Shown here piece after piece: positions 48,801 through 60,260 of a DNA stretch of 64,000 nt (position 1 is the first letter of the stretch; each line of letters opens with the position of its first letter). This DNA is from Lepidurus packardi (taxonomy: Eukaryota > Arthropoda > Branchiopoda > Notostraca > Triopsidae): the NCBI GenBank assembly GCA_023053545.1, contig JAKZAN010000004.1:6448001-6512000 (forward strand), given 5' to 3'. The notes beneath the pieces were generated by a model. That model saw nothing but the letters and a program-made list of their open reading frames with translations, did no database searches and was not told the DNA's origin. Made by a program: the position numbers and the translations under genes.

Positions 48801-50682
48801 TTCGGGAACTTGTCAGAGGCACTTCCTCCGCACATCACTTCCTAATTAGTGAAAGTCTTTGCCCATTTTCGCCCCCCGGTTTCCGCTCCGAAAGGGAGCT
48901 TGACAAATGTCTTCTTCTTACCCAGAAACGCCGGATCGTCACATTCCCTTGATTCCAAATTTGACCATCCCAAGGCTTTCTTTCTTGAAACATCTTATTT
49001 TTTGCGAGTGGTTCGGTACAAAGTGTAGAGGTTTACACCCTGTAAACCGCTATACTGTGGTTCGGTACCTTAAGGCTCCAGTATACCTTAGCTTATTGAT
49101 GCGAAACAGTCACAGATGGCACTGATGTTTGTTATTGTTTTGCCGAAGACTTGCGTAAGAAAGTGAAAAAAGACATGATAGCTAATTGCAGATAAAGTTT
49201 CTACGCTTGTTTTGATCCTGAAAGAACAACTTGTCGCTACAATTTGCTGTAGCAGCACAATGTCCCACATCAAGTTGTCGAACTGTCGGAACAAGATTTA
49301 TCGAAAACGGTTGGTCAGATTCGAAAGCGACCTGAAACAAAAGTTCTCTTTTGTTAGCAGCTAGAGCATAACCAAAAGACGGATTTTTAGGCAACGTATT
49401 TCTCATAGTTGCAACCTTCATTTGTATCTTGCTAATTTATTATTCATTGGAAAAAGTTGTGCATTGGTTGTGCAGTACCAGTTAGCAAGCTCAAGATTAC
49501 TGTCGAAGATATTTTTTATGAAATGTACTGGTTTTCTCGAAAAGATTTTCCAAAATTTCTCATGCTAACTGCTTATACCGAGCCAAGGTATACAAGAGCC
49601 TTAAGATTTGGAGATCATGACCATGGCATGGGGGGAGATTGAATAAAAAAGGACAGAGAAGGAAAGAGTTATAGGCCAAGCAGAATTTTTGAATTATAGA
49701 GCGACAGGAACTTGATGGGGGGAAGGTTTAACAATGGTTTGGCTGCAGTATACTTGCTGCTGCTGCTGCGGATGTCCTGGTTCCGCACGGGAAATGATGC
49801 GGAGGCCTTTTTCCTGCGAAAAAAGGAAGCTGCATTGACCAAAACCAAATGGTTTTTTGGGGATTGGGGTTTGGGTGATGGAAAAGTAAAGCTATATAGG
49901 CTTTTCCACACGTACACACAACAATAGCTGTGCTTTCCATCCATCCGTCCCAATAGCACCGGATATGAGCGTGAGAATGAGGCTGGCTCTTTGGGATGTT
50001 TGATTTTAACGATTTTTAAGCGCAGCTGACCAGCATTTCTGAAAGGAAAAGCGTCACTAACGTAGTCTTGCCTATACGAGTTTCCCTTTTTTTCTTCTGC
50101 TTTATTTTGCTTTGGAGGGAAGAAAATTGTTGAGTTACGCTCAAAGTCTATACAATGACGTTTGAGAACCAGAGCCACGCCCCAAAGAATTAATCTTATT
50201 AGAATGTGTCTTGATTTCCGTTTATGAAGCATTGTTGGAGTCGTACTAATGCTGTTTCTCGTTATTAATTATCTATTTGTGTACTTGTTTTTATCGTTTT
50301 CTAGTTTGTGGATATTGGAATTGTGACGACCATCGAAATCAATCATAAAACCGTTGAAATGGCGCGCAAAGGTCAAGAAGTGTGTATCAAGATTGAGCCC
50401 ATTCCGGGCGAAACGCCTAAATTGTATGGCCGGCATTTCGATGACAAGGATATGATTGTTTCTAAGGTACCTTATACTTCCCCTGGGTCTAAAATTGGCT
50501 TATTTATTTGTGTACTTGGCTTATCGTTTGTGCGCTAATGACGGGTTATTTTTGATGCGGGGGTGGAAAAATAGGTGACTCGGCAATCCATCGACGCCTG
50601 CAAGGATTACTTCCGAGACGATTTGCAGAAAACCGATTGGCAATTAATGGTCGAATTGAAGAAAATGTTCCAAATCTTGTGA
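39806..50682 (+). CDS. eIF5B: Eukaryotic translation initiation factor 5B
   Basis: Eighteen exons: 39806-39843, 39923-40079, 40138-41103, 41185-41422, 42213-42410, 42479-42708, 42821-42905, 42959-43092, 43177-43397, 43470-43593, 43731-44075, 44154-44235, 44347-44528, 44598-44674, 44767-44974, 45055-45150, 50305-50466, 50575-50682. They total 3651 bases and 1216 residues (human about 1220). The factor is the cytosolic GTPase that joins ribosomal subunits at the end of initiation. The first 600 residues are Lys/Glu/Asp-rich low complexity. Then come the G domain with GHVDTGKT (about 633-640), DTPGHE (about 698-703), NKID (about 752-755) and SAIT (about 820-823), followed by domains II-IV ending [14 protein letters not shown]. 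Two introns carry transposons; the one at 45151-50304 is far longer than the rest. AATAAA at 50962 is a candidate polyadenylation signal. All junctions keep frame. Confidence 0.97.
41459..42155 (-). mobile_element. Tigger/pogo-like DNA transposon in an eIF5B intron, defective
   Basis: The ends are exact inverted repeats CAGTGGTGCCTCG at 41459-41471 and 42143-42155. TA precedes the left end; CA follows the right end, probably a mutated TA. Of 697 bases, the minus strand carries transposase fragments. The catalytic DDE part is missing, so it cannot move itself. It interrupts no exon. Confidence 0.85.
41500..42045 (-). pseudogene. Broken Tigger/CENP-B-type transposase
   Basis: An ATG at 42045 opens 98 codons with a CENP-B-like helix-turn-helix ([20 protein letters not shown], then [17 protein letters not shown]) and the start of a second DNA-binding domain ([15 protein letters not shown]), then stops at 41749. 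Downstream, 41730-41500 holds [17 protein letters not shown], the next conserved block of this transposase family, beyond a stop. After it the frame loses similarity and the element ends, so most of the catalytic region is gone. Confidence 0.85.
45151..50304 (+). other. 5.15 kb intron of eIF5B
   Basis: Donor GTAAGT at 45151 and acceptor TTTTCTAG ending at 50304. It contains the pogo-type element at 47042-47834. I found no convincing nested gene. A hydrophobic frame at 48410-48655 and several antisense frames were judged chance. Confidence 0.85.
47042..47834. mobile_element. Pogo-type TIR element, copy B (in eIF5B intron)
   Basis: Left end CAGAAGACGCCGCTTATTG, right end GCGGCATCTACTG, with TA duplicated on both sides (47040-47041 and 47835-47836). 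It is 793 bases. On the minus strand around 47140-47210 a decayed frame reads DSLFLWF, matching the CENP-B/Tigger block seen in copies A and C. It shares further internal segments with copy A (near 47270, inverse) and copy C (near 47500-47620, inverse). Longest of the three copies. Confidence 0.8.
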
Positions 50683-52425
50683 AAATTGTCATTTTGGAAA
50701 GGAGAAGAAGACGAATGACCTTATCTTCTTACTTTAGTTTCCGTAAATAACGATTCAAGTGATCTTGTTATAAAAAAAACGGCGATGGGTACTTGGGTTG
50801 TCAAAAGCGATAAAAAAATGGCCGAGGAATATTACACAATTTAAAAAAACAAAACGACACGCGAAACTTGGATATACTGGTGTAAAAACACAACAAAACA
50901 CGAAAAGTGCTTGGATACGCAAATCTTGGGTTACGGATTGCATCAGCCAAGGAAAAACAAGAATAAACTTGAAACAAAAAGCAAACGCGTAATGAAGAGT
51001 GCGGTTTTTTTCTTGACATTTCGGTTTTTCCTTCTTTTCTTTCATCTCCTCTTTTTTTAAACTCGTATTCGTTCTGGGGTTTTAACCTCAACGTGTTTTG
51101 TTTCAGAACGAGACCTCGTTTATTTGTCTGTAGGAAGAAAAAAGTGGAAAGGTCGAAAGATCGAGTTCAGCCCCAAAGGAGAGCACATCAGACGCCCTCG
51201 ACGCCCCCGCACTGCTTGACATTGCCATGACAACGATACCAAATAAGAGCGAACCTCCTTTTATTCGAAAATAAAAAAAAAGAAAACTTTTATTTTCAGA
51301 GGTCTTGTGTGGGGTTGCACGAGTCCAGGACAAGGTTCAATATATAACCTAACAACTGGGTCTATCATGTGCTGAGCTTTTTTCTTTCTTTTTTTCCTCC
51401 GTTTCTTTTTATTTCAGAAGTTTCACAACACATGCCCTCGCTCGACAGCCAACTTTTTCCACCTCAAATACACAAAGTGCTCCCTGCAGTATGTGGGCGT
51501 AAACCCGAAGATCGATAGCTGGGTTACTTTTACCCCCCTCCCCCCAACGCAAACTCTGCATACACAACATACATCTCTCTCTCTCTCGTCTCTTTTTCGG
51601 TCTCTTTTCCTCACCTCTTCATAACGCCCACACATAGTCAATACAGATGAGAGAAGATGACACCGGAAGGAGTGACGGAACAATTTTACGTAATAAACAC
51701 ATTGTAGGTGCCACGTTTCACAAAATGATTCGATTCAGTCATTCAAGCGGGATTTTTCCTTGTGTATATATAGGGATTGTAATTCAGAGGGTCTGGGGAC
51801 TTGCTTATAGTAAAAAAATAACAAAAGGAACATTTTCGTTCTCGTTTACGCAACCCCTCCTTGTGAATGAATGAATCCGCTCAGGGAATGAATGAAAGTA
51901 AATTGCAGTTTCGGTTTACCATAGTTGAGCGTATATGAGTGGATTTTTTTCTTTTTAACAATATTATGGTTACATACTTGGCCAGGCCTGGGAACTTTAG
52001 GGCTTATTCAATCATCATACAATGGTATGGGGAAGGTTCAAAGTTCCCCAAAGCTCCGAGGCAACTAGAGGTGTGAATGAGTTGTGACGTCATCATATGC
52101 ATACGATGCTGGGGCTTTTTGTAAAGTAAGAAGGGGTGGTGAGGCTTTTAAAAGGGGCAAGTGAGGGTGAGAAAAAGCCTTCATGGCAAACCATGCGGAA
52201 GAAAAGTGTGGTTGGGCTTAAAGTAGAGTTCCTAACGCATATGTCTAGAGAATCTTGTGAATGAGAATCGTATGGTTTGGTCCTGGAGAGAGTCTGTCTC
52301 CACACAGCGACACAGCCGTTATACTATATAGCATGTAATATTTCCCGAGCACATCTCATCAATGGACGAAAAAGACCTCACTCGCATCTTGTTTACCAAC
52401 GTATTTCCTTACATTCGAGTTTTGT

Positions 52426-52441
52426 GGGGGGGGGGGGGGGG
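52426..52441 (+). repeat. G16 homopolymer
   Basis: Sixteen consecutive G. Its exact length is unreliable in most sequencing methods. Confidence 0.8.
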
Positions 52442-53190
52442 AAGAGCTTACTCAGCTCCTGTTAGAAGCTGGTGTAAACAACTTTGAACCCAACTTTGAG
52501 CTTCCTGTGTCTATCATCCGATTTCTTCCCGTCCCTTTGGTATAAAACCCAAGTGAGCTCATTAATAAGCCAGCACGTTTTTTTTTATTCCTTTTTTATT
52601 TTTTTTATTTTATGTATTTCATTTTTCTCATATTTTCGTGTTTAGTAATAAGCAACCGCTCTCAAACAACGCAACTACTCTTATCCATTGATTCTTTTTT
52701 AATTCCCATGTCCTAAAAAAGTGATGATATAGCGTTACGGGGTCTTGATATATTAAAAGCACAAGTACGGGAGCATTAATTACTGCCCCAGCTGTCGGAA
52801 TGTGACTTGCGTTATTGCATCACTATATACACGCATATCCCACAAACGAACAACTGCGGGGAAGAATCTGGGAAACTCATTAAGGAAGAACTGTACTGCA
52901 TAGAAGGGAGTTGGGAACCTTGCCTTTAAATCCGCACTTGTAAACATGTTTTGCCTTGAGATTCGTTACAAACTTTTATTTGCATTTGGTTTGGTAAAAT
53001 TCGGGCTTTGGAAAACTTCGCCGCAAAATTTCAGCCTTAATGAGTTGAGCAGTATTTGTAAGAAATTACGCATACCAGGACAACGACTTAAAAACTCGAT
53101 AAGCTAATTAGCGAAGTTGGCTCAAATTATCTCTAATAAACACATTAAGGCTGCTTAACAGGGTACGCGGATAATCATTGGTTTTTTCTT

Positions 53191-53530
53191 GTAAAAATAC
53201 GTATAAAATCGAAAAATTAAATTACAATTAAAGCATTAAATTAAGAATAAGTTCATATTAACCCGTACTTAAATCTAAAGTAGAAGTAAAATGAAATCGC
53301 AACGAAATATGAAAAATAATCCAGAGTTGAACGTTGTAATTAATATATTATTTCGTTACAGTAGAAATACGTGTAAAATCTAGAGATTAAGTTACAGTTA
53401 AAGCATTAAATCAAGAATCAAGTCAACCGTAATTAAATCTAAATTATAATTAAAGTAAAATGGTAATGAAATATGACAAATAATCCAAAGTTAAACATTG
53501 TAATTAGTGTATATTATTATTTATATTCTA
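53191..53530. repeat. Tandem duplication, period about 170 bases
   Basis: Unit 1 starts GTAAAAATACGTATAAAATC at 53191 and unit 2 starts GTAGAAATACGTGTAAAATC at 53361. The similarity continues through AAAGCATTAAAT, TTAAATCTAAA and AATAATCCA blocks, with small gaps. Very AT-rich and non-coding. Confidence 0.75.
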
Positions 53531-56137
53531 TTTTTTACAATAATAATTATTATTATTATCATTATTCACTATATACAGTGTACATTATCGTTTCTCTTAT
53601 TAATCGTTCATTTTCAAGTTTATTTCTTCATTATTAGAACTTGCTAAATACTAAATTAAATTTATTGTAACTAAAATATGCTAGGTTATTACAAAATTAG
53701 TGATTTTTTATAGCGTTTAGCAAAAACCAGCGTCAAATGAAAAAAGAAACAACAAAGATAATTAAAGATACATTACAAGGAAGGGAGTAGGATAAGAAAT
53801 ACGTGAATTATTGCGGTACGAACTAAAAGATACCATTCATGCAGGCCAAGCTTAACGCTGTATCCACGCCAATGACGATGTTCCCAGGCCTCGAGACATT
53901 TTGGGTCTGGGGGGTCAAAAATCAATGGTTGTCATAGCAACAGTAAGACTGTTTTTTTTTCTTTTCTTTTCGTGTTCTATTTTCTCTCCACCCCGCCCCT
54001 GTGTGCCATTCACGTGTATATGCTCAATGCGATATTGTGTATCTACACTTGAGCACGGCTCACACGCTCTTCTCACGAACCGAAGGGGAGCACGGCAGGT
54101 ATGAATGAACGGAGGCGGGGTTCCTCGGGACCTCGCGGACGTTCGTTCCAAGCGGGGATCCGCCCCGCGGCCTTGCTCATCACGGGCTTGCCATGCGGCG
54201 TGAATGGGTATGAATGGAAGAGAAAACGCAGGCGCTCTAGTCGCACTCCCAAACCTGCACTTGGTTTAGTTTGACTCTCCCCAACGTTCCTTCCACATTG
54301 CCTTTGCACAATTGACGCTAGAAAGTCCGCCCATTTTCTACAGCCATTTTTCACGAATAACCGCAAACTTTTTTTTTGTGCTATCGTGTTGCAAAGTGAA
54401 GTTTGGGATCCAAAATCTGATGATATTTGGTCCACAGTTTTGAATCCAAAATACTATTCCCCAGGATTTCGAGTGCGAACTGTGATTGTTTAAACCCCAT
54501 TTGAGTTACTATGTGCTAAGAGAACTACGGAGTCGGTTATTAACACTCGATTCGAGAATGATGCTGAACGATTTGAGTTCAAGAAAGTATCACAGAGTCA
54601 AATAATAGGAAAACAACGCCGCAACAGAGGGGGACGGATATTCTGTTTCGTTGTGTGCTGTATTGGCCAAGGCAAGCCAGGTGCATAGACTGCAAGGTAA
54701 GCCGGTTTCTTAGCCTCGCATCTCCTTACTTCTTTACATGGGCATGAACGCAGGCAAATCAGAACCATTTTATGCAAATCAAGCCTTTCTGTACCGGGCT
54801 CGGGAAGGTATACACGAAGAAAGAGAGAGATACATACAGAAAGCGATAGAAGAGGGAGAGAAACCAAATTTGGGATTGAATTGAGGCACTTGAAGGACCC
54901 CAAACTTCAAGTCAAACTTGGTAAAGTCTGTAAAACCACAACCTCGCAGTGCAGAGCGGTGCAGAATGCGAGGAGAGCGGCTTATTAGCCTCAACCAAGA
55001 CCTTTCTTTCCATCATTTACAATAGATATTATACCCTTGGCGATGCTTAATGCGACCTCAAAGAATCATCGGGTCAACCCCCAGAAAGGCCAAAAAGTTC
55101 TAGAGGGGCTTGTTACGTTTGGCGCTGCTTTAGCGTATATTTGCAATTGGGCGGAAGTGCATTTCCTGCTCTGACAACTTCCGTTCTTTAGCCTTCCTTC
55201 TCATGTTCACACAGCGAACGTTTTCTGCCTTCTGCACCCCCCCCCCCCTCCCTTCCTTCATCTTTCATCCCTCATCTTCCCGTAATTAGACAGGAGGAAA
55301 TAGCTCTTTTTGGACCAGTTAAGACAACGATTTCTTCTCCAAGTCTAACACGATGAGCTGGGGGAAACCTCGCGAAAGAATTTCTTGGATTTTTTTAAAG
55401 CTTAAAGGAACGGTGTGAGCAAAATTCGTTACCGTTTCTGTATTGTATATTAGCTTCTTTTCTGGTAATTATACAATTGCACATTGCGGTATGGTCAAAT
55501 TGCAAATTGTAATTGAAAAATAAGTTGTAATTAGGATAATGAATAATAATTACTTGATGTTATAAATAATAGAATACAAACAATAACTAGAATTATAAAT
55601 TTGTTCGGATTTACAGGAATTTGAGGCTTAATTTGAGGTAGGTTTGAATCGTGATATGTCAAAAGTTATACGGGAAAATTCTTAGAATTAAAATAGTATT
55701 GTAATTTAATTATGGTGGTGCGTTTTATGCCAATAAAATATAATACAATTAAAAGAATATTTATTATTGTTATTATTATTTATTGGCTTAACCCACGTAA
55801 GCTTTCACCTATTGCGAAGCTTATATATTCTAAGAATATTTTACAGTTTTAAAGAAACACCAAATTTCCAGTTTCCTATTGCTCTCGCAACTTTTTCCTT
55901 CCGCCAAAGTCTCGGGGGGAGGGGGGTGAATGGCGTGATCTTTCAGGTTTCAGCTCCGCCATGTCATCACCCGATGTGAAACTAAAAGTTTCCCGGCGTC
56001 TTCCTCAATCAACGAGTGAAGGAAAAAAGGAAAAGGACGACCCCAAAGAGAACGAAAGAATTTTTTTTTATGTCACAATTTCCACAATGAATTTGGACAC
56101 TCTTGGGAAACACTTTACTGCACCTTCTTTACTAATA

Positions 56138-56772
56138 AAGTGGGTGATCGGCTAACGAAAAAAATTTTGCGCACTTTTATAGTCGAATAATGAACATCTA
56201 ACAGAACTCCGGTTAAAACCACGGAAATAAAAATGACACTAGTCTGTCATATGATTGCAAAACGTTCTCCGGAAAAGATTGACAAACAGGTGTCATTCTA
56301 GTAGAAAATTGGTAGTTGGATTGGAAATGAATTAGGTTAGGTTAGCTTAAGTAAGTCTTTTTTCCCGTTTTCCTGTCAAAAACTCTATTAGCTGAAAAAA
56401 AAAATTAATTGTTAGAAAAAGTTGACAGCGGGAAACGTTACACGCGTTTGTCACTAAATACGGAGAACGAGTTCCACAGAACAAACACAAGAAGACGCGA
56501 CGCTGTGTGCAAGATTTGTCAACACGTTCTCCGGATTATCGTTATTACGTATTGTACTATTACATATCATTTGTATTAATACATCTGCATAATTGTTATT
56601 ACATACAAATACACGGAGTAAGAATGTATATGATTTTTTATTTGTTTCTTTCGGGGGTTTTGTTTTTCTGGAACGAATTAACCAAATTACCATTAAAGTC
56701 AATGGTAAATCGATGATCGGTTAACGAACATCTTTTTTGAACGGATTATATTCGTTAACCGATCACCCACTG
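56138..56772. mobile_element. Mariner/pogo-type TIR element, a third TIR family
   Basis: The ends 56139-56159 and 56751-56771 are inverted repeats of AGTGGGTGATCGGYTAACGA with one difference in 21. TA flanks both sides (56136-56137, 56773-56774). An extra copy of the terminal motif at 56714-56728 lies inverted to the right end, forming a hairpin. It has no transposase frame, and a TTCTCCGG-type repeat sits inside it. Confidence 0.75.
56203..56540. repeat. Second copy of the TTCTCCGG foldback family, nested in a TIR element
   Basis: Contains CGTTCTCCG at 56263-56271 and its inverse CGGAGAACG at 56461-56469, another CGTTCTCCGG near 56525, and a core GAAAATTGGTAGTTGGATTG shared with the copy at 14451-14775 in inverse orientation. 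Boundaries are approximate. Confidence 0.6.
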
Positions 56773-58261
56773 TACAGAACTAAAATAGAGAGAAAAAATA
56801 GTAATGCAAAAATAAAAAGAAGCCAAGGGAAATGAATAAAGGTGGCGAAGGTCGAACCTAAGAGCACAGAGGTCGTGGGTGGCGTTCATTCACGATAAGA
56901 CTGGCGGGAGACGACCTATCCAACGACGCATCTTGCCACCGGAAGTGACGTCGCCACAAATTTGACTCCCCTTTCCTTTCTCGAGTATTTGGGAGTATAT
57001 GGGTTCTATTTGGTCTCCTCGTCCCTTCCCTCTCCCTTTTCTCCCACTCCTTTTTTCCCTACACTACGACTTTACTTTAGTTTACCTACTGGAGGTGTTA
57101 TCGCTCTTCCCCCGCCCCCCATCGGCTCCTAAAAGTCACAAATTATTCTCCTTTTCCGCATTTAAAATTTCTGAAATTATCCACAAATTGCCATAGGCAG
57201 ATTGGGACGCCAAAGATGCAAAGAAAATCATGTACAAATTATTTCCTATTTTCCAACTCCCAAGATATCGTGTTTATTACGCGTTACCCCATACATCACC
57301 CTCAAAACACAGAGAGAAATCTGATTCGCATACATAGAATGTCTGCTTTTTTTTGGAAGAGCATAAGAAAGAGGCAAAAGGCAACGGCGTAAGAGAATTT
57401 AAAGCCAAGGTTAAGACTGTTTAGGCGTCAAACTTTTTCATTCATGAAAAACAGGAAAGTTGGTAGAGAGTAGATCACCTGGCTCCCTCGTTTTACCTGG
57501 CTGAGCTCGGTTCCGGGCAGATTGTAAAAAGAGGGTTGGGAGGTCCCTAGCCCCCTTCCCCCCCCCACACAAAAAAAAGAAAAAGCCATGTTGACGAGGC
57601 CTGATTTTTCAGTTTCGGTTGCAAGTTACCGTACCAGAGTCATTGCATCGCCTAGTGAGAAAACCCCAACTACCCCCCCCCCTTCCGAAACGCACTGAAT
57701 GAACAAAATACCGCTTCCAACCCTCCCTTGTACATACCTCCCACCCCCCATACCCGAGCCAAGGCCGGTATCTCATTAGTCATGCACGGTCTATACACAA
57801 GGTGAGCGAAAGCGAAGGACCCCACGGCAGCGAGAAGTCTAACTTATTGGCAAACGATTTTGAGTTTTTTAGCATTATTTCTTGGTGCAAACGGATAAAA
57901 ATAGTTGGAACTTTTGGAGCGTTTAACGGATACTGACCGCAAACAAAGCGGGAAGAGACAAGGAGAATATAATTTTGCTCTTCTTTTCCCTTTATCGACC
58001 ATCAATGAATAAGTAAATGTCCAAGGTTTCATTCATGAAAAACTCAGTCTTTCTCCTCAAAGCTGTGCAAAGACCCGAACAAGTCTTGACAATCATTTCC
58101 GAGAGAAATGTACCGCATTATGGAAAAAATGGCGTAAATTTCGTGCCATCTGAGACATTGTCTTATGTTTCTTTCTTTTTGTCGCAACGCCGTTTTATCC
58201 GGACTTTAGAGACCTGATCTTACTATCAAGGCTCACACCCTGGCTAATATGTTTGAAATCT

Positions 58262-58345
58262 GGTTTTAAATGTTTCGAGTGCGCTTTAAAATGTTTAAAT
58301 GCGGGCTAAAATCTTTTAATTGCGTTTTCAAATGTTTCAAATGGG
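58262..58345. repeat. Short tandem repeat, period about 21 bases
   Basis: Three to four diverged units of the form AAATGTTTNNANTGCGNNNTA in a row. Confidence 0.6.
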
Positions 58346-58743
58346 ATGAGGGGTACAGGAGCAAACTGGCCGTGACAACCACTTACGGAGAAAGACATTC
58401 ACGTGTGTAGGAATTGATTTCGGAGTTCAACTCTGTGGGGAAGATAGGAACAGCCACTGTCTGATACGAAATCACCCTCATTCAGCTAATGTAATCAGTA
58501 AAAGAGTTCATAACTCCGACCGAAACCCAACTATTTGCATACGCCCCCCCAGGGCCAATGTCGTGTTCGATTGCACGTCCTCAGGTCTATAAACTTTTGC
58601 GCATATGTAAATCCAGCGAAAGGTCGCACGATCTTTTGCTCTTGTTATATGCTGTACACCAGAAACTTGTAATAGGAAATCTGCTAGCAAAGTTGCACAT
58701 AAACTCCTTCGGCACTTTTTATTATATACATTTTAGTTAATTT

Positions 58744-58921
58744 TCGGTTGCCAAAAAAAAATCTTATATGCATGACTTACAACAGACTCAATTACTTTAG
58801 TATTTTCCATATCTGTACATTTTATATTACATATATTTATTTTATATATACATTGTACATTCAATTTTGGTTAGAAAAAATATGATCTTATACGCATGAT
58901 TTAAAACAGACTCAATTACTT
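58744..58921. repeat. Two direct repeats about 120 bases apart
   Basis: A block with ATCTTATATGCATGACTTA and ACAGACTCAATTACTT near 58760-58798 recurs as ATCTTATACGCATGATTTA and ACAGACTCAATTACTT near 58883-58921. The spacer is AT-rich. Confidence 0.7.
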
Positions 58922-59339
58922 GCGTTAGTCTTAACAACTCTTAATATTCTTAAACTATGAGACATGGTTACAAAGGCAAAACAAGAGAACTCGATAAAAC
59001 AAAAAAACTGCTCTATTTTAAAGATTAAGAACTTTATGATAGAATTTCCGTCCCTCCCACCCCTCCCTGCCTCAGCAACTGACTCCGTAAACCGTTCTTT
59101 TTTATTTATCTACCCCTATCAGAACGAGGTCCATTGATTAACTTTTTCTCCCAATTACGGACGTTGTCATGGAGACGTTATCCATCCCCCCACTCCCTTG
59201 TTCCTGCCATGAGTATCAACTTAGCAGTTAACACAAACTTAAACCAAGTAGACTTGCCAAAAAAGGCATAATCTTTCCTTATGCCACCTTATTGTCGAGT
59301 TTTGAGACTTTCAGACTTTTAAGAGGCGAGCTAAACATT

Positions 59340-60260
59340 TGATTTGTCTTTTTTCCGCTCAGGCCGGGGCCAAAGTTTGTCCCGCCTTTGGTCGGGCTTG
59401 GGCCAAAACTTCGTGAATGGGTTTCCTGTGGCAACGGCCTTGAAACAGGATAAGTTCGCGTTTATGCTGCAGACGGGGCCTGGCATGATAGCTTACAATT
59501 TCAAGTGCTTGCCTTGTCTCGTTTGGGTAGTGGTGATGGGGGTTTGGGGAGGGCATTCCAGTTGGGCAGGTTCTCTTTTGCGTCCCGCCACAGGATGCGT
59601 ATGTCGGTTACGCACGCTCTAGGGCCTACGTGTGCTTTTTCCCATCCACAACCAACACCAGTCCGTCTGGTTCGGTCTGGTGGTGGTATTATAAGCCTTC
59701 TTTTGCCCGCACCTTACTATGCTACCCGCCACGAGTTCTCTCTCTCTCTCTTTCTCTCGCCGGCCTTAACTGATGACCCACCCAAAAAAGGAAGGGTGGG
59801 TTTAAGCTTCTTCTTTCTTTCTTTTCTTCTCTTCTCGGGGTATGGGAGTGGCCCCAAAAGGAGATTTTGACCGACGCTCTTGGCCGCAGGAAGCGGGCGA
59901 TTCAGACATTCCCGGTCCCGCTTTGCCGGGTCCGCTCCGCTCCGCAAACGCTCGGGCGACCGGATTTTTCTTCCCTTTCCGCACGCGGCTAACGTTGCCT
60001 GAGGTTGGGTTTGGGGACGGTCAGATTTGCCGCTCCCACTTGGCCCTTTTTCGTGGCTCTCTTAAATATATATATGTATATATATACATGTATACTTCCC
60101 CTTCGGTTTCCCCGCGTTTGCACGTTTGCAACCCCCTGCCGCTGTGGCCGTGTGTTGTGTGCTTCCCGACCAGTCCTCTGCAGTCAGTCGACGAACTCAA
60201 GCCACGACGTGCACAACACTACAATCAATTTAACGGCCGCGTGCGCTAAGAACGGTCCGC
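59340..60260 (+). promoter_or_regulatory. GC-richer block, possible promoter of the edge gene
   Basis: It stands out from AT-rich surroundings. It holds TATTATAAGCC near 59686, an AT dinucleotide run at 60067-60090 and an initiator-like GTCAGTC near 60184. No element is decisive; the promoter call is inference from composition and position upstream of a plus-strand gene. Confidence 0.25.

Larger units (their letters stand above)
50683..56137. other. Gene-poor region after eIF5B
   Basis: 5.4 kb of AT-rich DNA with no exon I can support. It holds the eIF5B 3' UTR (AATAAA at 50962-50967), a G run at 52426-52441 and a tandem duplication at 53191-53530. CT-rich and A-rich simple stretches occur throughout. 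Confidence 0.5.
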
